Notes: generated by a model not told the origin, from the sequence alone. A stretch of 64,000 nucleotides of DNA from Lepus europaeus (GCF_033115175.1 NC_084837.1:24692266-24756265); one strand, 5' to 3'. Shown: positions 34,978 through 45,360, numbered from the stretch's first letter. Made by a program: numbers and translations.

Positions 34978-37900
34978 GACAGGCAGAGTGGACAGTGAGA
35001 ATGAGAGAGAGAGAGAGAAAAGTCTTCCTTTTACCGTTGGTTCACCCTCCAATGGCTGCTGCGGCTGGCGCACCACGCTGATCCGAAGGCAGGAGCCAGG
35101 TGCCTCTCCTGGTCTCCCATGGGGTGCAGGGCCCAAGGACCTGGGCCATCCTCCACTGCACTCCCGGGCCACAGCAGAGAGCTGGACTGGAAGAGGAGCA
35201 ACCAGGACAGAAACTGGCGCCCCAACCGAGACTAGAACCCAGGGTGCCTGCCCCACAGGCAGAGGATTAGCCTAATGAGCCACGGCGCCGGCCTATATAA
35301 GACTATATTTTTAAAAACTCATAAGCTTTAAGATTTTATTGCGCTTTTCCAAATAAAACTACTAAACACAATATATAGATAAATCTCAGAAAATCAATTT
35401 GAAGTCTGATCTGCAATGAACATATTAAAGGTACTACTATAGGGGCCGGCAGCAGAAGATGGCCAAGTCCTTGGGCCCCTGCACCCACGTGGGACACCTG
35501 GAAGAAGCTCTTGGCTCCTGGCTTCAGATTGGGCCAGCTCTGACCACTATGCCCATCTGGGGCATGAACCACCAGATAGAAGAGTTCTCTCCCTCTGCCT
35601 CTCAGTAACTCTGCTTTTCAAATAAATAAATAAATCTTTAAAAAAAAAAAGTTTTACTTTCAAGGTTTCACCCAGGAATCACTCCACCTGATAGTGCTTT
35701 CTCCTTTACCCAGCTTTTTGCAGCAATCACTACTAGTCTGGGCTCATAATCACTGACTATGATAAATCAAAACCATGCCAGTTCCTGTGAACACCACCTT
35801 CCCAAAGCACTTCGGCTCTGAGAATGTGGACTATTTCATTTATCATCCGTCTATTTAAAAGCTTCCAGGGCAACAGTAGGAACAAAGCAAAGCCTGTGAA
35901 ATATCTGCCAAATATAATAAGATTACTTCGGCTCCTCAAACATGATTCAAGCCAGAGCCCTATTATTCTGATTACACTAATGCTTCCTTCTCCATAACAG
36001 AAAATCTTCAAATACTCACTGATATATAGTAGGAAGGGCAGTTATGATAAACCGTCCACTCAGTCCTGCAAACAGTGAAGAACAAATAGGTTTTATATGG
36101 GCCAATTGCCACTTAATGGTTGATTTTTAATCATTTAAATACTAGTAGGAAATATTAAAATTGCACATAAAATAGTTGAATTTTGTAATAAGCAATGAAA
36201 AATATGAATTATTTTCTTAAAGCCATTAGTGGAAACATAACACTGCTGACTATTATCTCAACTAAAATGTGAGGATGAATACTGAAGACATTCATGAATA
36301 TAAACACAACTGCTGTTATAAAGACTACTAGTGATGAATCGTGGACAGCACAACTTGATTTCTGAGGATGCTCAAGTCCCTTAAGTAAAACTGCACAGTT
36401 TTACACATGACCCACACATATCCTCCCATACACTGTAAACCATCTTTATGACAGTTACAATGCCAATGTTATGAAATACAATGTCAATGATACAATGTCA
36501 ATGTTATGAAAATAGTTGTTATACTGCACTGTTCAGAGAATCCTGACCAAGACAAAAGTCTGTACATGTTCAGTATAGATGTTATTCTTGTTCCCCTTCA
36601 ACCCCCAAATATTGTCCATACTTGGTTGGCTGAACCTATCCTCAGATGCAGAACCCGGATATGGAAGTCTGACTACATTAAGACCTTAGAAGGGTCTAAA
36701 GTCAAATGAAACTGCACTTTAAATTCAAGAATCAAAGGCAGTTTAAGGTGTTGTTAGAAACAGAAAGGACTGTGAACATTTCATAAAACAGGCAATAACG
36801 ACAGCAGCCAACAATTATAAACCACGTGTCAAGCACTGTGAACTAAGATTTAACCTTGTGTCCTTCAGGTTTCTTACTTAGAAACTGAGAACATTATATA
36901 TCTCACAGAGTTGTGCAGGAATTAAATAATCAATGCTAGACATGTGAGAGTACTATAATGAGAATATGCTCAAGAAATATTACCTGCTACTATCATCTGG
37001 GATGGGGTAGCTAAGAAGTTAAGTTTACTGGGACCACCAAAAACAGGTAAGATGTGGCTCCCTGAAAAGGAACATCATTAAAGGCAGTACTGGCCACTTG
37101 TGCAGGGAGCCAAGTCAGGACTGACCCAACAGAGGGCTTCACAATGAAGAGGCCATACCCTCAAATTATGGGTGGTAATTGTGGAACTCAATTTCAGAGA
37201 TGGTCTTCTCTGTACAGGGAAAGTGACCTGCACTCTAAAAAGAAACTCAGCCACTCTCAGTACTCTCAAACTTGGTTTGCATGCAAACGATGCCCTGGTT
37301 ATTGTCCACCTCAATACAATGTTCTAGGATTTCTCAAAGGCATCTTACATGCTAACCTAGGGCTTGTGATACAAACCAAAGACCAGAGACAGTTACGTGG
37401 GCCAGAATGGGGAGTGGGTGATATCTCCAAGGTACCACGGTGTACCATGCACCAAAAAGGAGCTGCTTTTCACAGCCACTGCAAACTGAGCCCCCCAGGG
37501 AAGTAGGTTAGCGGGCTCAGCTAGCTGCAGACCATTATGTCTTAAATCTAATGAAGGGTGGAGTTAAAACCACGTAATGCAGAAAATATGATGAATGTAT
37601 CAACCCAATGTGCCAACAAACAAAGCCACACACTTTCAGTACCTGTCTGCTCCGTGACATCTACTTTTCCAACATTCACTTCAAGATCTTCTCCCCATTC
37701 AGCAAAACTTTCCCATTCTGGTTGAAGATTCTGACAAGCAGGACACCATGGAGCATAACTAGGGAATGTAATTTTTTTAAAAAAAAAGTTACACAAGCTA
37801 ATGATCATTCATTCTGTAATGAAAACTTTAAAATGTGTAACTTGTGAAGCATATTTAATAGTAAAAACACTCAAGAAAGCAAAATGGTTAATTTCAAACA

Positions 37901-40512
37901 AAAGAGTTCTAAATGTGGGTCAACAAATCTAGAAATCAAGAAGCACGCGCTAATGATGCTGACTACATAAAAGTAATTCCAAGAATAAGTTCCTAGGACT
38001 CAAGTGCTTTTTCATAGGCAAATCAGCTTTTTTAATAGCCTTTGGATTTTTCTACTGAAATGCAGCCACTAGAAGTGCAAAGTCAAATTTGGTGTTCACC
38101 AATTCTAATGATTTTACAAGGCAAAGTCACAAATGCAAAGTGTTGGAAAAACAGGAAGTGCCTTTAGGCTGTGCTGAAGAAGGAAGCCCTCACTCCATCT
38201 TAAGGCCACAACCATCACTCAGCAAGACTGCCAGAAAGGATGCCAGCCCACCCTGGCAGGCTATTCATTTATAAAAGAAGCCAGAGATCTGCATTTCTCT
38301 GTAGAAGCATTATTTCAAATCTTAACCCACACCCAAAACTAAGGCCAAACTGAAACTCTTTGGCCCAGTTAGGTAAACCATTTCATAGAAAAAAGAATTC
38401 TAAGGCCAAACACATTAGCAATTTAATTACTGCTCTGCTATTGTCTTCTCAGGCCCTGATTTTCCCCAGGAATTTATTTTTCCACTTCACTTGTATGAAG
38501 TCTTGGAATTTGCTCCCACCATACACCTTTTCCATGGAACCAAGAAGAATAAAGCTTATCGCTGTTACACACAAATACAGCTTCTGTTCTTCACATTTTG
38601 ACAGATTTTAGGAAAAATCACACTCCCAAAAGAGCACTGCAGAACAAACTAGTACTATACTAAACAATAAACTGTGTTGCAACAAAACAACCTTACAACA
38701 CAGTTTCTAATCAAAAATGAAGCTACTGAAGATGATTCACCTGCAACTAAGTGAAGACTATCCGGACTATTACATTCTTTCTTTTTAAAGTTCATTTTGT
38801 TTCTTTGTGTTTTTTAAAGGCCTATTGTCAGAATTTCTAGCAAAGGAAAAATAGAAAACCACAATACTATCATTTCTGACAGACACACTAATTTGGGCTT
38901 AGCTAATATTCAGTGTTTGTGAGTTTTGTTCCCATTAATGCTTCTTCTGTCTGCTACGTTTATAGAGTTTGACCAAGTGACTTGAATGATCCTTGCATAT
39001 AAATTCTTAGTCACTATTGCTTAATATGTTGCCCATAATGCTATGACAAAACAAAGTTGTCACTCGCTGTATTTCCTTTTCCTCTAGCTTCAATGGTACC
39101 TGAACTGAACTTTGAAGTTGTAGACCACATGCATCCCAAAATCATTTCTCCTGTCTTACCCTTCCGAAGTTTCATGAGTTTCTCCCCTTTTTCTTTAACT
39201 ACCTCAAGGAGTTACTCATTTGGCTTTCTGCGATCTCCATTTCCACCTACATCCAAAACTGGTAACCCTGGGTAGATCCATGATACAGGCACTCACTCGC
39301 TTGACTGGTGTTAAACAAGGGGGTGTTCCAGTAACCCTACTCTCCATGTCTCCTCTGGAGACCCACATAAAGCTCCCGGAGCAGCATCTGGACAGGTTAA
39401 CTAAGGTATTTAGGCAGCTAAAAAATGTAGGAAGTAACACCTGTCATAGAGAACGTGGCGAGAATTAATAAGATCTGCGCAGGTGCTTATCAGTGTGCAG
39501 CAGTTATGCAGTAAGGTTTTGTTCACTAGTATCGACAGGTGTATGGATAACATCAACACCGCCAACTAAGCATGGAAAGCAAGGGCGGTCATTTCCTATC
39601 GCTGCAGGCCATTCAAATGGAATCCCTCACAAACACATGATTTTGTTAGAACTCGTAACCACCTAGCACTCCTGAAAATTTACAATAATCACCCTGATGT
39701 ATTAACTTTATACTTCAATGCAGTAACAAAGGCCTAGGCGTTGCAACTTCAGGCATTCTCTACACTGCAAAAACCCCTGAAAGGAAAAACGAGAGTGGAG
39801 TGAAAAACACGGGGCAAAAAGGGGAAACGGAGACTTTAGAATAACCCAGCTGGAGTTTTGCTCAGCATTTGCAGTGTTTACACAACAAAAACATCACGCT
39901 TAATTAAACACAACCTCAAATCCCAACGCTCTACGCGAACTATCGCTCGGCATTCTCCGTGAGCCCAGTCTGGAAGCCCGTGCGGGACCGTTCTCAAACC
40001 AACCACGCACGGAAACCCGGCAGGACCGCCGCCCGCCCGCCGTCCCCACCCCGTCCTCCAAGCCACCAGGAAACGCTGCACGGAGCGTCGAAGCCCTCGG
40101 GCGCAGCACAGCGCGGGAAGGGACCCCAGGGCGCTGCAGCGGGAACTTCATGCTCCCAGGTAAGCGCCGAGCAGGGGGGGTGGCACCAAGCCGGGGGCGG
40201 ATTCCAGGAGTTGGAGGGGTCGGGGACAGTGGCGGGCGCGGTTCCGGGGAACCCAGGCCCCCGCTGAGGGGCGCGGGCGCCAAGCCGCGGTCCAGGCTCG
40301 GCTGTAGGACCCCGGCCGGTGCGGCGGGTCAGGGGCCCGGGACCGCAGCCCCGAACTCACAATTCTATCATCCACTCTCCTTCCAGCAACTCTCTCCAGT
40401 TCTCGTCGGTGATGACGCGCACGTCGCTCCTCCGCCCGTAAGTGCAGGGAGCCCCCCAAAGCAACAGCACCGAGACTGTCAGGGGAAGCACGGGACTCCC
40501 GGGGGGCGCCAT
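29316..40512 (-). CDS. TMX1: TMX1, thioredoxin-related transmembrane protein 1 (8 coding exons)
   Basis: Joined coding segments (minus): 40512-40361, 37758-37643, 36065-36020, 34755-34627, 32795-32750, 32657-32556, 32460-32394 and 29497-29316. They total 840 bases, 279 residues plus TAG; human TMX1 has 280. TMX1 is a type I ER-membrane protein of the disulfide-isomerase family and acts mainly as a reductase on membrane-bound clients. Visible parts are a signal peptide (about 1-26), a luminal thioredoxin domain (about 30-130) with active site W-C-P-A-C at C56/C59 and cis-proline P101, a transmembrane helix (about 180-202), juxtamembrane cytosolic C205 and C207 (palmitoylated in TMX1, linked to mitochondria-associated membranes), an acidic tail, and an R-Q-R motif (266-268) of the ER-retention type. 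The start has G at -3 and +4. All introns are GT-AG and no frame break was seen. Confidence 0.97.
29722..30003 (-). repeat. Older C-repeat SINE, reversed (TMX1 intron 7)
   Basis: It runs from 'cttattatttacttaatgtg' through 'ggtctctcacatgggtgaca' to 'gccaaacacttgcccc'. It lies in the same sense as TMX1. Confidence 0.75.
30004..30483. other. TMX1 intron 7, unassigned part
   Basis: Intron 7 spans 29498-32393 and is the longest TMX1 intron. This part shows no exon or known repeat. Confidence 0.5.
30484..30808 (+). repeat. C-repeat SINE (intron 7)
   Basis: It has head 'tggccagcactgcggctcac' and a poly(A) tail. The perfect duplication 'aattatccag' lies on both sides. Confidence 0.92.
30901..31233 (-). 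repeat. C-repeat SINE, reversed, young (intron 7)
   Basis: A T-run, the reversed body and the head complement 'aagccacagcaccggccc' are complete. The flanking duplication is 'taagtgggattt' (about 30891 and 31237). Confidence 0.94.
31398..31707 (+). repeat. C-repeat SINE (intron 7)
   Basis: It has head 'ggggccagcattgtggtgta' and tail 'caaataaataaataatc'. Confidence 0.9.
31971..32372 (+). repeat. Diverged C-repeat SINE with internal duplication (intron 7)
   Basis: The body is overlong because the segment 'ccacttccagctgcctgcta...caagtacttgggtccctgtc' (about 32045-32117) recurs in diverged form at about 32155-32225. It ends beside TMX1 exon 7. Confidence 0.7.
32394..32460 (-). CDS. TMX1: TMX1 coding exon 7 (residues 198-219)
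   Basis: It encodes 'CMIFLADCLCPSKRRRPQPY' plus 'PS': the end of the membrane helix, cysteines C205 and C207 at the cytosolic face and a basic stop-transfer stretch. The acceptor is TTGCAG|TGC and the donor is A|GTAAGC. A SINE ends about 22 bases beyond this exon in intron 7. Confidence 0.94.
32556..32657 (-). CDS. TMX1: TMX1 coding exon 6 (residues 164-197)
   Basis: It encodes 'TCHNYFIEDLGLPVWGSYTV' and then the membrane helix 'FALATLLSGLLLGL'. It is 34 whole codons, with acceptor TTTTAG|ACT and donor CTT|GTAAGT. The introns on either side are only 92 and 95 bases. Confidence 0.95.
32750..32795 (-). CDS. TMX1: TMX1 coding exon 5 (residues 148-163)
   Basis: It encodes 'MSSMSALFQLSMYIR', the luminal linker before the membrane helix. 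The acceptor is TTCAG|GATG and the donor is AGG|GTATGG. As I recall the human protein, it has W where this reads Y (residue 161). Confidence 0.93.
32796..34626. other. TMX1 intron 4
   Basis: An intron of 1.8 kb, AT-rich and free of C-repeat SINEs. No nested gene was recognised. Confidence 0.7.
34627..34755 (-). CDS. TMX1: TMX1 coding exon 4 (residues 105-147)
   Basis: It encodes 'CKDGEFRRYQGPRSKKDFIN' through 'SSWFGPGSV', the last strand and helix of the thioredoxin fold. The acceptor is TTTAG|TTG and the donor is CT|GTAAGT. Confidence 0.97.
34940..34963. repeat. (TA)n microsatellite (intron 3)
   Basis: Alternating TA directly precedes the T-tail of a reversed SINE. Confidence 0.85.
34964..35293 (-). 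repeat. C-repeat SINE, reversed (intron 3)
   Basis: It is complete, ending 'gagccacggcgccggcc'. 'ctatata' occurs on both sides. Confidence 0.92.
35442..35650 (+). repeat. C-repeat SINE lacking its head-middle part (intron 3)
   Basis: Only 'ggggccggc' of the head joins directly to 'agcagaagatggccaagtcc', an internal deletion of about 120 bases. The tail is normal. Confidence 0.85.
36020..36065 (-). CDS. TMX1: TMX1 coding exon 3 (residues 90-104)
   Basis: It encodes 'LSGRFIITALPTIY', with the cis-proline at residue 101 packing against the CPAC site. The acceptor is TGCAG|GA and the donor is CA|GTGAGT. It is only 46 bases long. Confidence 0.95.
36066..37642. other. TMX1 intron 2, with MIR-like and tandem-repeat segments
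   Basis: A short imperfect tandem repeat of 'tacaatgtcaatg' type lies at about 36456-36512. A MIR-like segment at about 36785-36995 ends 'tgctcaagaaatatta'. No nested gene was recognised. Confidence 0.5.
37643..37758 (-). CDS. TMX1: TMX1 coding exon 2 (active site, residues 51-89)
   Basis: It carries 'YAPWCPACQNLQPEWESFAE', the thioredoxin-fold helix with redox cysteines C56 and C59, then 'VNVGKVDVTEQT'. The acceptor AG is at 37760-37759 and the donor is ACAG|GTACTG. Confidence 0.97.
37759..40360. other. TMX1 intron 1
   Basis: An intron of 2.6 kb whose first 450 bases belong to the CpG island. The rest is AT-rich without C-repeat SINEs. Confidence 0.7.
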
Positions 40513-40790
40513 GTCGGACGCTCGCCCACCTCACCGACAGCGCGGCGGCCCCCACCTCCCCGCAGTGGCTCTCACTTCCGCCCTCGCCGGTCTGCGCCTG
40601 CGCACTACGGCGCGGCGGGGCGCGCGATCCGAATGCGCATGACGGCGCCCTGGGCTCGCGCCGACGCGTAGTGCGCATGACAGAAAGCGGCCTCCGCCCA
40701 CCTACTGGAGTGCCCCAGTCTTGTGGCGAGGACGAGAGCCCGGAGGGGGCGTGGCGTGGGGAGGGGCGGGGCTTCGCCGAAGATGGGTTT
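39930..40790. promoter_or_regulatory. CpG island at TMX1 5' end
   Basis: A dense run of CG dinucleotides is sharply GC-richer than its neighbours. It spans the promoter, exon 1 and the start of intron 1, as is usual for a broadly expressed ER gene. Confidence 0.85.
40361..40512 (-). CDS. TMX1: TMX1 coding exon 1 (residues 1-50 and 2 bases)
   Basis: It encodes the signal peptide with core 'LPLTVSVLLLWGAP' and the start of the luminal domain, including 'VITDENWRELLEGEW'. The donor is TT|GTGAGT at 40360. The exon lies inside the CpG island. Confidence 0.95.
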
Positions 40791-40830
40791 TTAAAAGTCG
40801 CCTCCAGGATTTTGGCGCCAAAAGGTTGCT
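40513..40830 (-). promoter_or_regulatory. TMX1: TMX1 5' UTR and proximal promoter
   Basis: No TATA box is evident upstream of the ATG. Visible motifs are an ETS-like CACTTCCG (40573-40580), an NRF1-like TGCGCCTGCGCA (40593-40604), two copies of TGCGCATGAC (40634-40643 and 40672-40681), a GC box (40763-40772) and an E2F-like palindrome (40810-40823). This is a typical dispersed CpG promoter. The start site probably lies within about 100-150 bases of the ATG. Confidence 0.65.
40810..40823. promoter_or_regulatory. Perfect 14-bp E2F-like palindrome
   Basis: TTTTGGCGCCAAAA equals its own reverse complement and contains two opposed E2F-type TTTGGCGC sites, about 300 bases upstream of the TMX1 ATG. 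Confidence 0.6.
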
Positions 40831-41046
40831 CTAGCCAACTGGTGGGTTAGCACGAAATCAGTTTCCAGTTAAATTTCACCTGTTTTTGGAAATTTTTGTT
40901 GTGCTGCTGATGGATGTAGATAGGAGTCGGAATATTGGTTCACCCCTGGGTGATTGTGCACTGGGAAAGTGCAGAGGGCCCCTTAGCGGGTGCTCTTTGT
41001 ATTTGCTTCCTTGGTGGGAACAGGGGTTACACGTGTTATATATTTC

Positions 41047-41436
41047 TGTTAGGCCGTCACAAAGCACACCAAACACCGGAGTAAGGGAAAGGGCTTATTG
41101 GGGAAATCCAGCAGACTGGAGGGAAGGGGCGAAAGAGGAAGAGGAGAGAAAGAGGAGAGGGGAGTGAGAGAGAAGAGGCTAGAGAGTGAGCAGGCGAGAA
41201 GAGAGAAGCCAAGAGAGCAGGAGAGAAGAGCCAAGAGAGCCACGTGTTCAGGAACAGGCCCTTTTAAAACTTTGCTGGAGGGCGGGCAGGGAAGCAGAGC
41301 AGCGAATCCCATTAGGATGGGGGGTGGGGCTGACACCTGGCTTCCAGCAATGGCAGCGGGAACTGGGAACCGGGGCCTAGGATGTAAATCAGGGTGTAGA
41401 TCGCACCGTACATAAAACTGCGCCAGTTTCCTAACA
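41047..41436 (-). repeat. Solo retroviral LTR upstream of TMX1, same orientation
   Basis: On the minus strand it begins TGTTAG and ends CTAACA, giving a 390-bp LTR with 6-bp terminal inverted repeats. It has a TATA-like 'gttttaaaaggg', a long CT-rich stretch and an AATAAG variant poly(A) signal followed by about 50 bases. It matches the LTR at 22552-22870 block for block. No flanking duplication is visible (tatttc against cgggcg). Its own promoter would point toward TMX1, whose ATG is 535 bases away. Confidence 0.85.
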
Positions 41437-42144
41437 CGGGCGTGAGCACATGTAGAAAAACGTTTGTACATTTTAAGATCAGTACGCTTTATGCACTTTG
41501 AGGTGTACCCCTGAATTTAAATAAGAAACTTGGAATAGAGATGGTAGATTAGAACTTCAAAACGGCAGAAGACACAGGCTTGTTCCATGTGCAGTGCCCA
41601 CGTCGGCCAAATGCAAACAGTAAATTCCAGTAGGCCCATGTACCACCCTCCAGTGGATGGAGCCCTGGAATCTGCATTCTAGCTAGACCGCCTGCAGCAT
41701 TGCTGCTTTATTGTTTTGCCTTTTGAGGGTTGGAGGGGGGTGCTCTGGTTTTTTGCTTTCCTCACTGGCTGCTCCTTGTCAGACTTCCTCACCTTGCCCT
41801 CCAGTACTGCCTGCCAGATACTGGCATGATGCTTCAGGATGTGCTACTGCTTCTGTGGTCCCCTCTCTTCATGTGGACTCACACCAGATAACCTCATCCT
41901 GGCTTTAAAAGCCTTCCATACGCCTGTCATCTGGGAACTACAGACGTTGTATATTGAACTCCTTGCTGGTTAGCTTTTGCATATTTAATAAGCAGCTCAA
42001 ATATCACAAGACCAACACCCCACACACACACTGCGGAAAAAAAAAAAGTGAGAATTCTCGATTCTCCCTGTGCTAGTCTTCTATCTCAGTAAAGACCCCT
42101 CAGGTCTACCTGGTTGCTCCAGCCAAAAATTTATGTATTGATTC
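41437..42144. other. Intergenic, unassigned
   Basis: No gene or recognised repeat. Confidence 0.45.
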
Positions 42145-42437
42145 TTTTTTTTTTTAATTTATTTTTTATTTATTGGAGAGGCAGGGTTAGAGAAAGAAGA
42201 GAGATCTTCCATCTGCTCGTTCACTCCCCAAATAGATGAAACGGCTGTTGCTGGGGCAGGCTGAAGCCAGGAGCCCAGAGCTTCCTCCTGGTCTTCCACG
42301 TGGGTGCAGGAGCCCAAGCACTTGAACCATCTTCCACTGCTTTCCCAGGCATATCAGCAGGGAGCTGGATTGGATAGCAGCCAGGAGGCATCAGCATTGC
42401 AGGCAGTGACTTAACCTGCTAAACCACAGCGCTGGCC
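42145..42437 (-). repeat. C-repeat SINE, reversed
   Basis: A T-rich tail complement is followed by the reversed body, ending 'aaaccacagcgctggccc'. A worn target 'tgattctt' lies on both sides. Confidence 0.9.
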
Positions 42438-42670
42438 CATACATGCTGATTCTTTATTGTTTTCTTCTTTCACCCCCTCCCCCAGTACTTCATTAGCAAG
42501 ACCTAAAAACTCCAAAACATATCCTGAGTCTGGCCACCAATTTCCATCTCCACAGCCAACATCCTAGTCCCAGGTTCTATCAGCCAGCTCTTGCCTTGAG
42601 TATGAGAATTTTCTAACTGAGCGTGTATCCCCCTCTCTTCTCTAAATAAGATTGAATCATCTATCCTCAT

Positions 42671-42930
42671 TTTTGAAAGATTTTATTCAGAGGAGCAGAG
42701 ATTTCCCATCCTCTGGTTTACCCTACAAATGCCCTCAACAACTAGGGCCGGGCCAGGCCAAAGCCAGAAGCCAGAAACTCAGTCCAAGTCTCCCACACAG
42801 GTGGCAAGCACCCAGCTGACTCCCTGACCCTTTGCCAGCTGCTACCCACGGTGTACATTAGTAGAAGGCTGGAATCAGGACCTGAGAGTGAAACCCAGGC
42901 ACTCCAATAGGATGCAATTCATAACCAGCA
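42671..42930 (-). repeat. Older C-repeat SINE, reversed
   Basis: 'tgaaagattttattcagagg' through 'agtctcccacacaggtggca' to 'ggcactccaataggatgc' is a reversed, diverged C repeat. Confidence 0.72.
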
Positions 42931-44149
42931 TCTTAATGATGAGACTCAATCACTGACCTGACACTATGCTTTAACAGTCAGAAGTATGTTCATACACCCT
43001 CACTCCAGGTGCTTTGTTGTAAGGGATGAACTAGCAAGTTGGACTTTTTCCAGCATGTTTGTGAAAAGAATTGTAGGTATGTTCACAATTACTGATGAAA
43101 TAGAAGAACAATGTCATCTCATAGACAGCATATTAAAATATGGTACCTCTTATACAATCAAAAGGTTTTCTAATTGGAGTTTGCAAGATAAATCTTTTGA
43201 CATTGCCTAGTTAGTGACAGTAGGAAACTAGCACTAAAATAGAAACAAAACACAGCTGGAGAAACATGGGGCCATGTGTCATCGAGAGAGGACACAGCTC
43301 TGCAGACTACCTCCCAGCTCCTAAGGCCAAGATTAGAAAGATTAATTATTCTGCTCTCCCATCTCAATGCAGAAAAGCAAAAGTGAGAGTCATTCTAAAT
43401 TTATGAGGTTGGCTTTAAAACTTAACTTTAAAGAAGTTTATTAAATATTTTATACAGTTCTTATTCATGGATAAAATATTTAAATCTAGTTAGAGAAAAA
43501 TCTAAGTGTTCAAAGGGGTCTTATCATGTGAAACTCTAAATTAAAATTAATAAAGAAAGGTTTCACTCTGTGAACGTTAACTAATCACAAGGAAGATGAA
43601 GCACAATGAAAGCTAAGCTGTAGACAGTAGACTGAAATTCTGGAGTCTGGCAAATTTCAGAAGCAGAAAGAAGTGTGTGCACCTGTCATTAAAATCTCTG
43701 AGACAAGTGGTAGCTCTCCCTACACAGATGGCCCGGTGCTCAGAAGGGTTCTGTAAATGATGCAGAACCAGGATGACAAGAAATGCTTGAGCTAGACCAG
43801 AACCGAGATGGTTATCTGAGCATGCCTGGCAGTAAGCAGTCTTTCCTCCCTGTGACTGTTGGCAGCTAACGAAAACCAATATTGCATAATAATTTACATT
43901 TACATATTATGTTAATTAAAATAGATAAATATCAAATGTTAGGCTTACAGTTAATACAACACTTGCTTATAATTGTCACTTTGAATCTCAATAATTATAG
44001 ACAATAACTACTTGTTTGAAAAAATTAAAGGCCAAAGTTAGATGTTTTAAAATTTAACAGACCTAGTTTCTGTGATTATTTTAAAATTTACTGTTGATGG
44101 TGAAATGGTCATTTTTCCATTCATTATTGTTTATAGCTGTTGTCTGTAT
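42931..44149. other. Intergenic, AT-rich, unassigned
   Basis: About 1.2 kb without recognised features. Confidence 0.45.
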
Positions 44150-44900
44150 TCCCACTAAACTAGGGTCTTTTTGCTTTAAAAATTTTTTTAAATAAAATTT
44201 AACAGATGTATAAAAATTGTATGAATTTATAGATACTATGTGATGTTTCTTTATATATGTAAACATTGTACAATGTCCAGTCAGGGTAAATATATTTGTC
44301 CTTTCAAGCATTTAACATTTCTTTATAGTAAAAACATTAAAAAAAATCCTATCTTCTAGTTTTTTTCTTTACATAGAGACACATATCATAAATTAAATTA
44401 TCTATCTTCACCTGCTGTCACCACAGCCCAAGAACTTCTCGCTGCTGTCTACCCACATCCCAGTACCCATCAGTCTAGCTTTCCCAGCCAGTCGCTCTCC
44501 ACTCAGCCTCCCCAACCTCTGATAACTGCAATTACATTGTTAACTTCCACAAGAGCATCAATTTTTTAAGACACCACATATCCGTGGGATCATGTGGTAT
44601 TCATCTGTCTGTGCCTGGCTTACCTCACTTAACCATTCCATCCATGTTGTTACAAAAGAAAGGATTTCATCCTTATGGCTGAGTAATATTCCATTGATAT
44701 GCGTCCACGTTTTTTTATCCACTGCTCAGTGGCTGGACGCTTAGGTTGCTTCCATTTCCTGGTCACTGTGAATACTGCTGCAATAAACACGGCAGTGCAG
44801 GTGTCTCTGCGGCTGCTGGATTTCATTGCCCTCGGATAGAGCCCCAGAAGAGGTGCTTTAGGTTTCTAATGTTTTCATTCCACATAACACTAGGACCCAA
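44150..44900 (-). mobile_element. L1MA/L1MB-like 3' end, reversed
   Basis: The reverse strand carries the classic end of mammalian L1 ORF2 and its 3' UTR. Seen on the plus strand in order: 'cttctagtttttttctttac', 'ccacatatccgtgggatcat', 'tgtgcctggcttacctcac', 'gctgagtaatattccattga' and 'ggtcactgtgaatactgctg'. It is broken by indels. Confidence 0.8.
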
Positions 44901-44939
44901 TAGGCCGAGGGGCATTGTTTTCAGAAAAGCCTAGTGCAT

Positions 44940-45360
44940 TAGTTGGCTACTGCTGCCTCATGTTAGCCTGAGACTTAGTAACTTGAAGCAACAATAAACC
45001 TTCTCTCTCTCCATTTCTGTACATCGGGAGTGGCTTAATTCCTGGTGGTTCTGGCTCAGAGTGTTTTGTGATGCTGTCTGAAAGCGCTGCCAGTGCTGGA
45101 GGATCTGCTCCCAACATGGCTTCCATATGATGAGTTGGTGGTGGGAGACTTCCACTCCCATCTGCGTGGGCTTCTCCCAGAGTGCATGAGGTCTTCTTCA
45201 TGACTGGTTTCCATCCAACAAAGCAGGACAGAAGCACACTGTCCCTTACGACTTGGCCTCTGCAGCAGCTCTCCATTAGTCTCTTCCAGTATCCTATTGG
45301 TCTTAATGTTGTCAGCCTTGCTCATTGCCAGGGAGAACACACAGGAGTATGATAGGTACA
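44940..45360. other. Old repeat, family not identified
   Basis: The 'gcattagttggctactgctg' start and downstream text look like a dispersed mammalian LTR or DNA element, but I cannot name it. Confidence 0.35.

Noticed and set aside
40148..40678. A 176-codon minus-strand frame across the TMX1 start
   Set aside because: It overlaps TMX1 exon 1 in another frame and runs into intron 1. Its length comes from CpG-island composition. It would matter as an upstream frame only if transcripts begin above 40678.
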